Source: Candidatus Kapaibacterium sp. | GTDB taxonomy: Bacteria > Bacteroidota > Ignavibacteria > Kapaibacteriales > UBA2268 | NCBI GenBank assembly: GCA_026418625.1 | Contig: JAOABA010000027.1 | Coordinates: 1-56,842, forward strand | Length of the DNA stretch: 56,842 nucleotides | Direction of reading: 5' to 3' | Shown: piece after piece, positions 7,236 through 16,488 of the stretch | How positions within the stretch are numbered: position 1 is the stretch's first letter | Layout of the letters: each line of letters begins with the position of its first letter | Notes under the pieces: generated by a model | Seen by the model: the letters and a program-made list of their open reading frames with translations, nothing else | What the model was told of the DNA's origin: nothing | Database searches by the model: none | Program-made: the position numbers and the translations under genes

Positions 7236-8165
7236 TTATTTATCAATGCGGTCAATTATTTCTAATATTCTTTCAAAATCATCTCGATTGAAATATTCGA
7301 GAGTAATAGAACCTGACTCATTATTTTTTGGATGGATTTTAACTTTGGTCCCAAATATTTGCCTTAATCGAGTTTCTGTGTTTTCAAGAAAAGCTTGAAC
7401 GTCTTTGTCAATTTTTTGCTCTTTTGTGGCTTTATTATCTTTTGTTTTATTATCAGATTTTTGAATTTCTTTCACTAAATTTTCGACGGCTCTGACTGAA
7501 AGGTCTTTTTCGATAATTAATTTCCACAAATGGATCATCTTTATGGTATCATTCAGACCTAACAAAGCACGAGCGTGTCCCATTGAAATCTCACGGTTGC
7601 GAAGACTATCCTGAATAGCTATTGGAAGCTTAAGCAGTCTTAAGAAATTAGTAACAGTGGTTCTGTCTTTGCTAACTTTTTGGGCTACTTCTTCTTGAGT
7701 GAGCTTGCATTCTTCAATCAGTCTGCTATAACCGTTCGCGACTTCGATAGGGTTGAGGTTGTCTCGTTGCAAATTCTCAATTAGGGCTAACTGAAGCATT
7801 TGAACATCAGTTATATCCTGCAGAACGTAAGCCGGAACTTTCGTAAGGCCAGCTAATTTTGCAGCTCGAACCCTTCTTTCACCCGAGATAATTTCAAATC
7901 CGTAGAGAGATTTTCTAACTGTAATAGGTTGGATGACACCGTGTTCTTTGATTGAGTTTTTAAGTTCTTCGAGCGAGGATTCATCAAAATCAACTCTTGG
8001 TTGGTAAGGATTATGCTCAATTTTCTCTAAGTCAATAAAATCAATTTGATTTGTAGTTTCATCTGTTGATTTAAATTTCAAGCCTTTATCAGTGATTTCA
8101 ACAGTAGTTGGAATCAACGCTTCCAATCCCTTTCCCAGACCTATTGATTTTTTTGATTTTGACAT
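7236..8165 (-). CDS. parB: ParB/Spo0J chromosome partition protein
   Basis: 309 residues. It opens with the typical GLGKGLEALIP (residues 9-19). The CTP-binding/ParB N-domain spans about 43-135 with GERRVRA at 95-101 and ENLQRDNLNPIE at 130-141. A helix-turn-helix follows at ~155-176 (LTQEEVAQKVSKDRTTVTNF) and a C-terminal dimerisation region ends the protein. In this family the protein loads onto parS sites as a CTP-dependent clamp and works with ParA to segregate origins. It starts 2 bp after the parA stop, in an operon Nudix-parA-parB. No parS-like 16-mer was noticed nearby. Confidence 0.95.
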   Translation of the reverse strand: MSKSKKSIGLGKGLEALIPTTVEITDKGLKFKSTDETTNQIDFIDLEKIEHNPYQPRVDFDESSLEELKNSIKEHGVIQPITVRKSLYGFEIISGERRVRAAKLAGLTKVPAYVLQDITDVQMLQLALIENLQRDNLNPIEVANGYSRLIEECKLTQEEVAQKVSKDRTTVTNFLRLLKLPIAIQDSLRNREISMGHARALLGLNDTIKMIHLWKLIIEKDLSVRAVENLVKEIQKSDNKTKDNKATKEQKIDKDVQAFLENTETRLRQIFGTKVKIHPKNNESGSITLEYFNRDDFERILEIIDRIDK

Positions 8166-8167
8166 AA

Positions 8168-8953
8168 TCAGGATTTCTTAATTTTTGAAATATTATTTGA
8201 GTTTATTATTTCCTGAGCTAATTCAAGGTAATTTTTTGCTCCAACACTCAAAGCATCATATAGGAGAACGGGTTTTCCGTAACTTGGAGATTCAGAAAGT
8301 CTGACATTTCGATTTATGACTGTTTTGAAAGCTTTTTTCTCGAAATGTTTTCTCACATCCTCAACCACCTGATTGGAAAGCCTCAAACGAGAGTCATACA
8401 TTGTTAACAAAACACCTTCGATGTCAAGTTTCGGATTTAACCTATACCTAACAATTGATATTGTATTAAGTAACTGACCAAGCCCTTCGAGAGCATAATA
8501 TTCACATTGGACAGGAATAAGGACAGAATCAGCAGCCGTTAGTGCATTTAAAGTTAAAAGTCCTAAAGATGGAGGACAGTCAATGATAATAAAATGGTAT
8601 TTATCTTTAATCTCGATAATAATTTTTGACAAGAATTTCTCTCTATCTTTTTGATTGACCATCTCAATTTCTGCACCAACCAAGTTGATATGAGAGGGTA
8701 AAAGGCTAAGATTTGGCATTTCTGTCGGTAAAATTGCAGAATTAATATCTGCATTATTAATTAATACCTCATAAATTGTTGTTTCAACTTCTTTTGAATT
8801 AATACCTAATCCATTTGTTGCATTTGCTTGAGGGTCTATATCGATTAGAAGAACTGAATAATCAGCTGCAGCGAGAGACGCTGCAAGATTGACAGATGTT
8901 GTTGTTTTTCCAACACCTCCTTTTTGATTTGCAACCGCTATAATTCTGCCCAT
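8168..8953 (-). CDS. parA: ParA/Soj chromosome partition ATPase
   Basis: 261 residues. The deviant Walker A motif KGGVGKTT is at residues 11-18 straight after the start. The body has [10 protein letters not shown] (switch I), [13 protein letters not shown] (Walker B) and the SYGKPVL segment near the C-terminus, all hallmarks of the ParA/MinD ATPase family of Soj type. The length is normal. It lies 6 bp after the Nudix gene and 2 bp before parB, so the three are one transcript. The expected role is ATP-dependent DNA binding and segregation of the chromosome origin. Confidence 0.95.
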   Translation of the reverse strand: MGRIIAVANQKGGVGKTTTSVNLAASLAAADYSVLLIDIDPQANATNGLGINSKEVETTIYEVLINNADINSAILPTEMPNLSLLPSHINLVGAEIEMVNQKDREKFLSKIIIEIKDKYHFIIIDCPPSLGLLTLNALTAADSVLIPVQCEYYALEGLGQLLNTISIVRYRLNPKLDIEGVLLTMYDSRLRLSNQVVEDVRKHFEKKAFKTVINRNVRLSESPSYGKPVLLYDALSVGAKNYLELAQEIINSNNISKIKKS

Positions 8954-8959
8954 TATAAG

Positions 8960-9505
8960 TTAAAAGCCAAATTTTAGTGAATAAAAGAAAAATGCTGTTA
9001 AAACTAAAGAATGTTTGATTTCTTTATTTAAAATCATTCTTGGGATTTCTTTCAATGACACAAGTGAAACATCAATGTCTTCGTTGCCATCGAGTTTTTG
9101 CTCACCTTTAAGCTCACAATCAAACCAAACATAAGAATAACACACATTATTTAAGAAAGCAGGATTCGGAAAGTTCTCCCCAAGTAATATAGCTCTGTCA
9201 AATGATTTGTATCCTGTTTCCTCAAAACATTCTCTTTCGGCTGCATCCAGTGGTTCTTCGTTTGGGTCAACAAGTCCACCGGGAACTTCCAGAGTTATTT
9301 CATCAATGCCGTGTCTATATTGGCTGACGAGGACTACTTCCTTGTTTTTTGTTATTGGAATAATATTTACCCATCGTGGTGAATCAAGAACGACAAAGTC
9401 TCCGGTCTTACCAATTTCTTGATTCTGTCGCTTGAACCAGTTAACCCGAAATATTTTTAAATCCGAGCCATCTTTTTTTTCTAATGTCTGCCATCTTTTT
9501 ACCAT
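8960..9505 (-). CDS. Nudix hydrolase, ADP-ribose pyrophosphatase type
   Basis: 181 residues. The Nudix box GLVDPNEEPLDAAERECFEE, followed by TGY, occupies ~77-99 with the required REcxEExG core. The preceding GIDEITLEVPGG is typical of ADP-ribose/nucleoside-diphosphate-sugar pyrophosphatases. It is the first gene of the Nudix-parA-parB operon, with 6 bp to parA. Substrate cannot be fixed from the box alone. Confidence 0.88.
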   Translation of the reverse strand: MVKRWQTLEKKDGSDLKIFRVNWFKRQNQEIGKTGDFVVLDSPRWVNIIPITKNKEVVLVSQYRHGIDEITLEVPGGLVDPNEEPLDAAERECFEETGYKSFDRAILLGENFPNPAFLNNVCYSYVWFDCELKGEQKLDGNEDIDVSLVSLKEIPRMILNKEIKHSLVLTAFFFYSLKFGF

Positions 9506-9579
9506 CTTTGGAAACTAAATCCTGTTTTAAATATTAACTTGCAAAAATAAAAAAATAATGTATTATCTTCTAAACAAAT

Positions 9580-9612
9580 AAAAAAAAGAGGTTAGATGTA
9601 TTTCTAACCTCT
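9580..9612 (-). terminator. Intrinsic terminator after the vWA gene
   Basis: On the minus strand AGAGGTTAG, an 8-base loop, and CTAACCTCT are followed by a run of U (complement of 9580-9586). It ends the OmpA-vWA transcript and separates it from the Nudix-parAB operon. Confidence 0.85.
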
Positions 9613-9631
9613 CGGACATATTATATCAATA

Positions 9632-12600
9632 TTATTTTATTACAGATAATTTCTTTACGAAATAATCAGTCGGGGTCTTCATCACCACAAAATACAATCC
9701 GTTGGGTAAATCATAAGCATTAAATATGCTCTTATAAGTCCCAATTTTTAAATTTTCATTAACTAATTTCATAATAACAGAGCCAGTATAACTAACTACC
9801 TGAATTTCTGTCATTCCTTCTTCTGTTGTGGCAAATTCTATCTCAGTTATACCATTTGTTGGGTTCGGATTGAAGCTAATAATACCAACAGCACTTCCAA
9901 ATGGGTCAAAAAGCCTAACAGAACCGCTCTTGCATACTTTAGAAAGAATAAATTTTCCAGCAATTTCCTCAAAAATCACTTTTCCAGTTTTAACTTCTGT
10001 GTTTCTGATTATTATATCACTTGTTTCCTGATTTCCAAGCATAGCTCTGAATTGCAAGTTAGCTATTCTTGAATTATTATCGGGTGTAATTGGAAGATTA
10101 GTCAGATTTATAATTCTTTTATCTGAATTAACAGTTCCTTTAGGCGTATTTCCAATTGGTTCAATCAAAGTGGCATTAAATTCAAGAGTAGTATTAATTG
10201 ATTCATTGAATTGTGTAATGTTTTTGATGTTTTCCAGATAAATAGGCATAACAAATTCTTCGCCGGCTTCTGCACTTATTATGGGAATTTTTATTGTTGC
10301 TGATGCAGCTTTTAATTTGAAATTGCCAGACCTTTCATTGAAAATCACTCTACTTTCAACAGAACGTGAGTTGGAAATTTGTAAAGGTGTTTGGTCATTT
10401 GTGCTGTTCAACGCTTCGAATCTTATGCTGAAAAGCTTATCACCTACCATAGCACTTAATGGAACATTAGTGAAATCAATATAACCAACACCTATGTTCG
10501 ATGAAATGTTAGCCGGTTCAGTCCCAAGAAACTTTAACATTGTTTGGTCGTAACTGATTCTTGTGCCAATGTTCTTAGTCCCTGATTCAGCAACTTTGAA
10601 TATATTTCTTAAAAATACAGGGACAGTAACAATTTCACCAACATAACCTTCGTGATTTTCAACAACTATATCAGCCGAAGCAAGTGAAGGATTACCGGTT
10701 ATAGCCGCAGAGTAAGATAAATTACAGGGTGTTCCGGTTATAAGGATTGCTGAATTAGTTATATTATCAATATTAGGTGAATATCTAACAGTTATATCAA
10801 TTGAGCCTCCTGCTGGGATGTTCCAATTTAGTGGTGGAGCAATAATAGTGAATTGTCCATCCTGTGGAACTGCAGAAGTAACAGTTATATTGTGTTGCGA
10901 AGTGTTCGTGATTTTAATTATTCCATCAATTGATGAGCCAACTGTGGCAGAAAGCGTTAATTTATCAGACTGTATCTTAGCTTCTTGAACCTTAGCAGTT
11001 AAATTAATAATCTTTTGGTTATTGCACTCATCGGTAATAATAAGTTGTCTATTGAAATCACCTTCTGTTGCTGAGACAAATGAAATCGTAATTTCTTTCG
11101 ATGCTGATGGTCCTAAAGTCCAATTTGTCTCGATTAATTCGTAAGGAGCAGCAAGTGCAGTAGCAACAAAATCACTTTGAATATTTCCTGTATTGGTTAA
11201 AGAAAGTTTTAGTTCTTTCTTCTCATTTGGACAAAGAAGTCCAAAATTCAATGATGACTGACTTAAAGAAAATCCAATACTATCACGATTTCCGGTTAGA
11301 TTAATATTAAATGTCGGGTTATTTCCTGCATCACTCAAAATTGTTAATGTTGCGGTTTTTAATCCTGAAGTTGCAGGTTCAAATCTGATTGAAATTGTCT
11401 TTTTGTCAGCTCTTGGAATGACCATTGCTCCGGGATTTGATGGAATGAATTTAAAATCAGCCGCATTTGGTCCTGTAATTGAAAAACTTGATATATTCAA
11501 ATCGAGAGCACCATCATTTGAGAGTTCAATGGTAGTATCTTTGAAAAAGGTGTTACATCTGATTGATGGAAAATTAATAATATTAACAGCACTCAATTCA
11601 GCTTTACCACTTGCTAAGCCCTTAATTTTGGATTTATAAATTTTTCCGCTTTCTTCCTCAACAATGAATTCAGAGGTTTTTTCACCGGGAGAATCAGCAA
11701 GGAATTCGAATGTCAATGTTATGCAAGTATCAGGTGGAATTTCAAAATTTGAAGGAGCATTAATTATTTTGAAATCATTTTTATTTCCACCATCAATTTT
11801 GAAGTTCTTGACTTTGAATGGTTTGCCAGTTCTGTTACAGAAAACACCACTAACGGTTTTTCTAGCTGCTTGTCCGACAAGCGTAGTCCCCATATCAATA
11901 TCTCGAACGAAAACCCATTCAGCGGAGGGCATCATAGTGAGACCGTCGCAGGCACTCCCAACGAATGTCAAAGATGCTGGATAATAAGAAGAATCATTTG
12001 GTGGAGCAATATATCTAATTTTAATTTTCCTAAACTCATCTTTCTTTAGAGTAAATGGAGGCATTGGTCCGCCCCAGTCAATAATTGAGAAACCGGGTTT
12101 TGAAGTATTATATCCCGGTGGAGTGAAATCGACAAAGTTATTTTTAGCGGTAATAGTTATTAAAGTATCATTGTTTCCCGGTTTTGGGTTGTTAAATACA
12201 ACAGTTCTTGGTTCAATTTCAAGGTAAGGTTTTATATCCAAAGGTATTACATAAGTTGTGTCCCTCGATAAATTTAGTTTTCTATAAGTAACTGTTAGGT
12301 TACCACCGTCGCAATCTGTGTCCCAGACCAAATCACAAGGAGCGGGTGTTCCTAAGTTTGCAGATTTTTCCAAGATGTCAAGATATATCATTCTCACTTC
12401 GTCTTCAGTGGTAAGGTTTTCATAGTAGGCACCACCAGTATTTTTTGATATAGATTTTAAAACATCAGGCATAGGCAAACCAAGTGTTAAGCAGAAAATT
12501 GTGGCGTTCAATTGGTTTGCAAGCTGCAGTATCTCAGCAGTTTTAACAGGACCATTGTTTGGGTCGTGTTCACCGTCTGTTAAGAAAATAATAATTGGTT

Positions 12601-13183
12601 TATATTTTGCAAATTTGGCTACTTCCAAAGCACCGGGATTGCCCCATCTATCTCTTAAAAAGCCAGAATTGTAATTTGTTCCACCAACGGGTTCAAGCTG
12701 CCTACTGCCGTTGATTGAATCAATTAATACGACTTTGCTATTTACGAACTTTTGATTGAGAAGCCATACGGCATCATTACTAAATGCAGTAATAGTAGCT
12801 TCAGCTCTGGTAGTGTCCAAAGCTCTAACCCAAGCTTTAGCAGCGGATTTTGCTATATCCATTAATGATGGACCGGGCGATTCTTTACCATCTTTATTCA
12901 ATCTCATCGAAGCAGACCTGTCAAAAGTAAGAATTGCGGAGAATCTGGAAAGGTTTGGTTCGCAATATATGCTTTTAGTGGTTCTGTCTTTTCCTCCATC
13001 TTTTACTGTAATTTCATCATTACTAAAAAGCCTTACATATTTTCCTGCAGCGTCCTTAATTGTAATTTCGGCCCTTATTGTAGGGTATTTAGAGGCATCT
13101 ACAGCATTAATAACCAAAGATTGCGAAAAAAGCAAACTTGGTAAAAACACTAAAAAAATTAAGTATAAAAATTTTGTTTTCAT
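9632..13183 (-). CDS. T9SS-sorted vWA-domain surface protein
   Basis: 1183 residues. After a signal peptide (1-20), a von Willebrand A domain spans ~80-290, with the MIDAS motif DRSAS at 88-92 and a downstream TDGEHD. Then come several immunoglobulin-like 'HYDIN/ASPM' or choice-of-anchor repeats (~320-860), recognisable from segments such as LNFGLLCPNEKKELKLSL. Two cohesin-like domains follow (~870-1090; SADIVVENHEGYVGEIVTVP, then a second AGEEFVMPIYLENI). A type-A T9SS sorting domain ends the protein (FNPNPTNGITEIEF, LPNGLYFVVMKT). It is likely a cell-surface adhesin or scaffold using metal-dependent vWA binding. It lies 69 bp behind the OmpA-type gene in the same direction. Confidence 0.85.
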   Translation of the reverse strand: MKTKFLYLIFLVFLPSLLFSQSLVINAVDASKYPTIRAEITIKDAAGKYVRLFSNDEITVKDGGKDRTTKSIYCEPNLSRFSAILTFDRSASMRLNKDGKESPGPSLMDIAKSAAKAWVRALDTTRAEATITAFSNDAVWLLNQKFVNSKVVLIDSINGSRQLEPVGGTNYNSGFLRDRWGNPGALEVAKFAKYKPIIIFLTDGEHDPNNGPVKTAEILQLANQLNATIFCLTLGLPMPDVLKSISKNTGGAYYENLTTEDEVRMIYLDILEKSANLGTPAPCDLVWDTDCDGGNLTVTYRKLNLSRDTTYVIPLDIKPYLEIEPRTVVFNNPKPGNNDTLITITAKNNFVDFTPPGYNTSKPGFSIIDWGGPMPPFTLKKDEFRKIKIRYIAPPNDSSYYPASLTFVGSACDGLTMMPSAEWVFVRDIDMGTTLVGQAARKTVSGVFCNRTGKPFKVKNFKIDGGNKNDFKIINAPSNFEIPPDTCITLTFEFLADSPGEKTSEFIVEEESGKIYKSKIKGLASGKAELSAVNIINFPSIRCNTFFKDTTIELSNDGALDLNISSFSITGPNAADFKFIPSNPGAMVIPRADKKTISIRFEPATSGLKTATLTILSDAGNNPTFNINLTGNRDSIGFSLSQSSLNFGLLCPNEKKELKLSLTNTGNIQSDFVATALAAPYELIETNWTLGPSASKEITISFVSATEGDFNRQLIITDECNNQKIINLTAKVQEAKIQSDKLTLSATVGSSIDGIIKITNTSQHNITVTSAVPQDGQFTIIAPPLNWNIPAGGSIDITVRYSPNIDNITNSAILITGTPCNLSYSAAITGNPSLASADIVVENHEGYVGEIVTVPVFLRNIFKVAESGTKNIGTRISYDQTMLKFLGTEPANISSNIGVGYIDFTNVPLSAMVGDKLFSIRFEALNSTNDQTPLQISNSRSVESRVIFNERSGNFKLKAASATIKIPIISAEAGEEFVMPIYLENIKNITQFNESINTTLEFNATLIEPIGNTPKGTVNSDKRIINLTNLPITPDNNSRIANLQFRAMLGNQETSDIIIRNTEVKTGKVIFEEIAGKFILSKVCKSGSVRLFDPFGSAVGIISFNPNPTNGITEIEFATTEEGMTEIQVVSYTGSVIMKLVNENLKIGTYKSIFNAYDLPNGLYFVVMKTPTDYFVKKLSVIK

Positions 13184-13252
13184 ATCTATATTCCCAACTT
13201 TATTTCAATTTTATAAACACTTGAATATACTAAATGTTACAAAAAATGTATT

Positions 13253-15304
13253 TTAAGGTATAATTTCTATTGGTGTAATAATTTCAATATTAACAGTTCT
13301 GCAATAGAAACGACCCTCAGGCAAATCGTTGTCATAAAGTAATTTTGATTCACCAAGCCCTTTTGCAAACTTAGGATCAACATTTAATGCTCTTGCAGTT
13401 GCAACTGCCCTTCGCTGTGATAGATCTAAATTGTGGTTGAAATCACCGACTCTATCCGAAAAGCCCTCAATTTTTACAGTTGAGTTGGGTCGAATTCTTT
13501 TTTTGGCTATTTCGGCAATTTTTAAGTTTTCCGGTCCAAGGTCTGCTTTGTCAAATCCGAACAGAATCAAGCTGAATCTGTCAATTTCTTTATCAGCTAT
13601 CATTTCAATCATCTTCTTTTCGATTGACAATTGCTCGACAGGCAATTGTTGCACGGGAGATTCCCAAACCTTGTTATCCTTATCGATTATTTCAAGTTTA
13701 TAATCGAGAGGTTCATCGAATCTTGGAACGATGGTAGCATCTTTTGATAAATCCCATTCAACCGATTGAGGAGGATTTCCTGTTCCTGAAAATGTTTTTA
13801 GGAACTTTCCACGCTGAGAAGTTAATATTTTCCAGTTGTCTATACCAATTGGAGTATTGACTTTTGGTTTAAATCTGAAAACAGGGGGATTAGCTTCACG
13901 CAAAGTATCCTGCACAACCAAAGGTTCAAAAACCTGTGGTATGTTTGCTTTAATTTCAACCCTTCTATTTTCCTGAATACCATCAGGGTCTTTTATATTA
14001 GAAGGATTCTCTGGTAAATTTCTTGTTTGTATCTTTATTCTTGACTCGTCGATATTCCAGACAGATGTTAGATAGTTTTTTACTGCATTTGCTCTGTTCA
14101 GTGATAATTGTTGATTGCCTTTTTCAAGTCCTTCATCAGAATTACAACCAATAATAGTAAGTTCAGCTTGAGGAAAAGCAGCCACTCTTCGACCGATGAT
14201 GTTTAAAATATTATGGTAGACTTCAATTGTTTGAAGGTTGTATAGCTGTTTCTCAGTGAATTGTCTAATTTGTGAACTATTTAGTAATCTATATCTATCT
14301 GGTATTTCAGAGGAATTTTCTTCGAAAAAGACAAAGTTCAAAAGAGGATGCATTCTTTGTGATAAAAATTCTTCAACTCTTAATATTGAAACACTTGACT
14401 CAGTCCCGTCAGGATTAACACCTACTGCCAAAATGGAGGCATCCAGCAATGGCACCATTGGTGGTGGAGGTGGAGGGGGTAATGGTGGTGGAGGTGGTGG
14501 TATTGCTGGGGGTTTGGGGGCTTTGATTTTTCTTGGAGCATATTTCAAAGCTAGACCACCAACCAGAGAACTGACACTCCAAGATTCACCACTCTCTATA
14601 TTTGTCAATCCATAACTATAATAGATTTCAGGAACTAAGAACAATGTATTCGCAGAGTTAAGAGGTAAATCATAGCTGATACCTAATGCTAAAGAAAGTT
14701 CAATGCTCGAAGCGTTTGGCAAATCACCTTCATGCGAATTTCTTATTCTTGAGCTTGTTCCAACGAAAGTCCCAAAAGATGGATTGACTATTTGCTCTTT
14801 TTGCTTGTAAGTTTTTTGTAATAAATAACCACCCTGTAACCCAGCGTTAATTCTAAATTCATCAGACAATTTGTAACTGCCGAATATACCTAAACCAGCT
14901 GAGCTAACTTTTGAATCAATAATATGCTCAAATTCTCCATTAGTTGATGATTGAGTAGAAGGATTATAAACCAGAATTAATTCGGTTTTAGATAATTTCC
15001 CGGAAAGGTCTTTATAACTTGCTCTGAAAAGTAAATCAATATCATCGCTTATTGGAAAGGAGAAAAATAATCCCGGAGTGTAACCTAATCCAAAACCTGT
15101 TTCAAAACCGGGGCAACAACTTGGTCTGTTTGGAAAATCAACACCAATTAGGTTTGAAGTTGGATTTAATAAATTTAAGTTTAAATCAAAAAACACACCA
15201 TAGGCAGGTCTTGGTGAATTTGGACTATCAATATAATTCTGAGCCTTTAATCCAAGACTAAGTAAAATAAATACTATAAAAATTCTAACCATTAAACGAA
15301 GCAT
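13253..15304 (-). CDS. Outer-membrane beta-barrel protein with two OmpA domains
   Basis: 683 residues from ATG 15304. An AAGGAG site sits 7-8 bases upstream of this ATG and rules against the in-frame ATG 33 bp earlier. Signal peptide 1-21 (MLRLMVRIFIVFILLSLGLK), then a ~230-residue outer-membrane barrel, then a Pro-rich linker of about 17 residues (PPAIPPPPPPLPPPPPP). Two OmpA-type peptidoglycan-binding domains follow: the first holds LTIIGCNSDEGLEKGNQQLS and NRANAVKNYL, and the C-terminal one holds VKIEGFSDRVGDFNHNLDLS and QRRAVATARAL. A ~120-residue insert separates them. It probably tethers the outer membrane to peptidoglycan. Two OmpA domains in one chain is less usual. Co-oriented with the vWA gene. 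Confidence 0.82.
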   Translation of the reverse strand: MLRLMVRIFIVFILLSLGLKAQNYIDSPNSPRPAYGVFFDLNLNLLNPTSNLIGVDFPNRPSCCPGFETGFGLGYTPGLFFSFPISDDIDLLFRASYKDLSGKLSKTELILVYNPSTQSSTNGEFEHIIDSKVSSAGLGIFGSYKLSDEFRINAGLQGGYLLQKTYKQKEQIVNPSFGTFVGTSSRIRNSHEGDLPNASSIELSLALGISYDLPLNSANTLFLVPEIYYSYGLTNIESGESWSVSSLVGGLALKYAPRKIKAPKPPAIPPPPPPLPPPPPPPMVPLLDASILAVGVNPDGTESSVSILRVEEFLSQRMHPLLNFVFFEENSSEIPDRYRLLNSSQIRQFTEKQLYNLQTIEVYHNILNIIGRRVAAFPQAELTIIGCNSDEGLEKGNQQLSLNRANAVKNYLTSVWNIDESRIKIQTRNLPENPSNIKDPDGIQENRRVEIKANIPQVFEPLVVQDTLREANPPVFRFKPKVNTPIGIDNWKILTSQRGKFLKTFSGTGNPPQSVEWDLSKDATIVPRFDEPLDYKLEIIDKDNKVWESPVQQLPVEQLSIEKKMIEMIADKEIDRFSLILFGFDKADLGPENLKIAEIAKKRIRPNSTVKIEGFSDRVGDFNHNLDLSQRRAVATARALNVDPKFAKGLGESKLLYDNDLPEGRFYCRTVNIEIITPIEIIP

Positions 15305-15445
15305 ATATAACTCCTTTTTTATTGTCTTTTTATCCATATACTATATACTTTTTTCAACATATCAAAATATCGTCAAAACAAAAAAAATCTGCTATTAATA
15401 AATCCTTTAATATTTTTTTAAAATACTAATATTTTTGAAAATTTA

Positions 15446-16066
15446 CTAAACTTCAGGCAAATATTTTTGAAAAAGTAACATTTCATTTTCTAAAAAGAAC
15501 CTTAAAGGTAAATGAGCAGATTTTGTTATTCCTTTTCGAGGGCTTATATTTATGTAGTTATTGATATTTTGTTCTGTTTCTATGGGTTGTATAAATAAGG
15601 ATGGTTCATAAATTTTTCTAAAATTATAACTTAAATCAAAACCATAGGCTTTTCCAAAATTCCCCGGACCTTTACATAAGTTTTTGAAATTATTATTTGT
15701 TCTACGGTTTTTCATTATATCAATGCCAAGTATCGGAATAGACCCTCTAATTAGAACAGCCGCACCAATATTTTCTGCTTCAGTAACAACATTAAAGCAG
15801 TAATGAATACCATATATAAGATAGACATAAGCTATGCCACCTTTCTCAAACATTGCTTTATTTCTTTCGGTTTTTCCAACTGCTGAATGGCTTGCAAAGT
15901 CATTTTCCGATAGGTAAGCTTCAGTTTCAGTTATGATTGAGGCTAAGAATAAGTTTTTTTCTTTTTTAACCAATACTTTTCCCAATAGTTCTCTTGCAAC
16001 AGTTACAGTATCCCGACAAAAGAAGCTTTGATTTAAACTTTTCGAAAAGTCTGGGGTGAAAATCAT
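15446..16066 (-). CDS. 3-methyladenine DNA glycosylase (AAG/MPG family)
   Basis: 206 residues, a normal length for bacterial AAG. Diagnostic segments are ARELLGKVLV, ITETEAYLSENDFASHS (with the catalytic Glu region), AYVYLIYGIHYCFNVV, AAVLIRGSIP and LCKGPGNFGKAYGFD. The enzyme excises alkylated purines in base-excision repair. It follows the HIT-protein gene by 28 bp on the same strand. Confidence 0.92.
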   Translation of the reverse strand: MIFTPDFSKSLNQSFFCRDTVTVARELLGKVLVKKEKNLFLASIITETEAYLSENDFASHSAVGKTERNKAMFEKGGIAYVYLIYGIHYCFNVVTEAENIGAAVLIRGSIPILGIDIMKNRRTNNNFKNLCKGPGNFGKAYGFDLSYNFRKIYEPSLFIQPIETEQNINNYINISPRKGITKSAHLPLRFFLENEMLLFQKYLPEV

Positions 16067-16094
16067 AATAAGATAGGCTTATTTTTACAATAAA

Positions 16095-16439
16095 TCAACC
16101 GGGAGGCCAACCGAAGACTCTTCCACCAAGTAAATGAAAATGAATATGAAAAACTGTTTGACCTGCATTTTTGTTGCAGTTGACCAAAAGACGATAACCA
16201 TCTTCAGCTATTCCTTTTTGGTTTGCAAGATTCTTTGCAACCAAAATGATTTTTCCAATCAAATTAGCGTCATTTTCATTTAAATCATTTAAAGTGGCAA
16301 TTTCTTTTTTAGGAATAATTAGTATATGAACTGGTGCTTGAGGATTTATGTCATTTATGGCAATAATATCATCATCCTCAAAGACTATATCAGCTGGAAT
16401 TTCACGTTTTATTATTTTTGTAAAAATTGACTCAGCCAT
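16095..16439 (-). CDS. HIT-family (HINT-like) nucleotide-binding protein
   Basis: 114 residues. FTKIIKREIPADIVFEDDD at the N-terminus and the histidine triad HIHFHLL at residues 98-104 identify a HINT-branch HIT protein, which hydrolyses nucleoside phosphoramidates or AMP-linked substrates. The physiological substrate cannot be deduced. Neighbours on the same strand are the DNA glycosylase and the PcfJ-like gene. Confidence 0.92.
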   Translation of the reverse strand: MAESIFTKIIKREIPADIVFEDDDIIAINDINPQAPVHILIIPKKEIATLNDLNENDANLIGKIILVAKNLANQKGIAEDGYRLLVNCNKNAGQTVFHIHFHLLGGRVFGWPPG

Positions 16440-16488
16440 AGATTTAACTCCTTACGAAAAAAACAAATTTAATAATTATCTCTTAATA

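Noticed and set aside
7236-9505. Replication origin or parS beside parAB
   Set aside because: No TGTTTCACGTGAAACA-like 16-mer, DnaA-box cluster, dnaA, gidA or rpmH was noticed in the window.
14238-14615. A Gly-rich 125-residue plus-strand frame
   Set aside because: It is the antisense shadow of the Pro-rich linker of the OmpA-type protein.
15305-15337. An 11-residue N-terminal extension of the OmpA-type protein (MDKKTIKKELY)
   Set aside because: The AAGGAG ribosome-binding site lies inside this stretch, immediately before the ATG at 15304 that begins a proper signal peptide.
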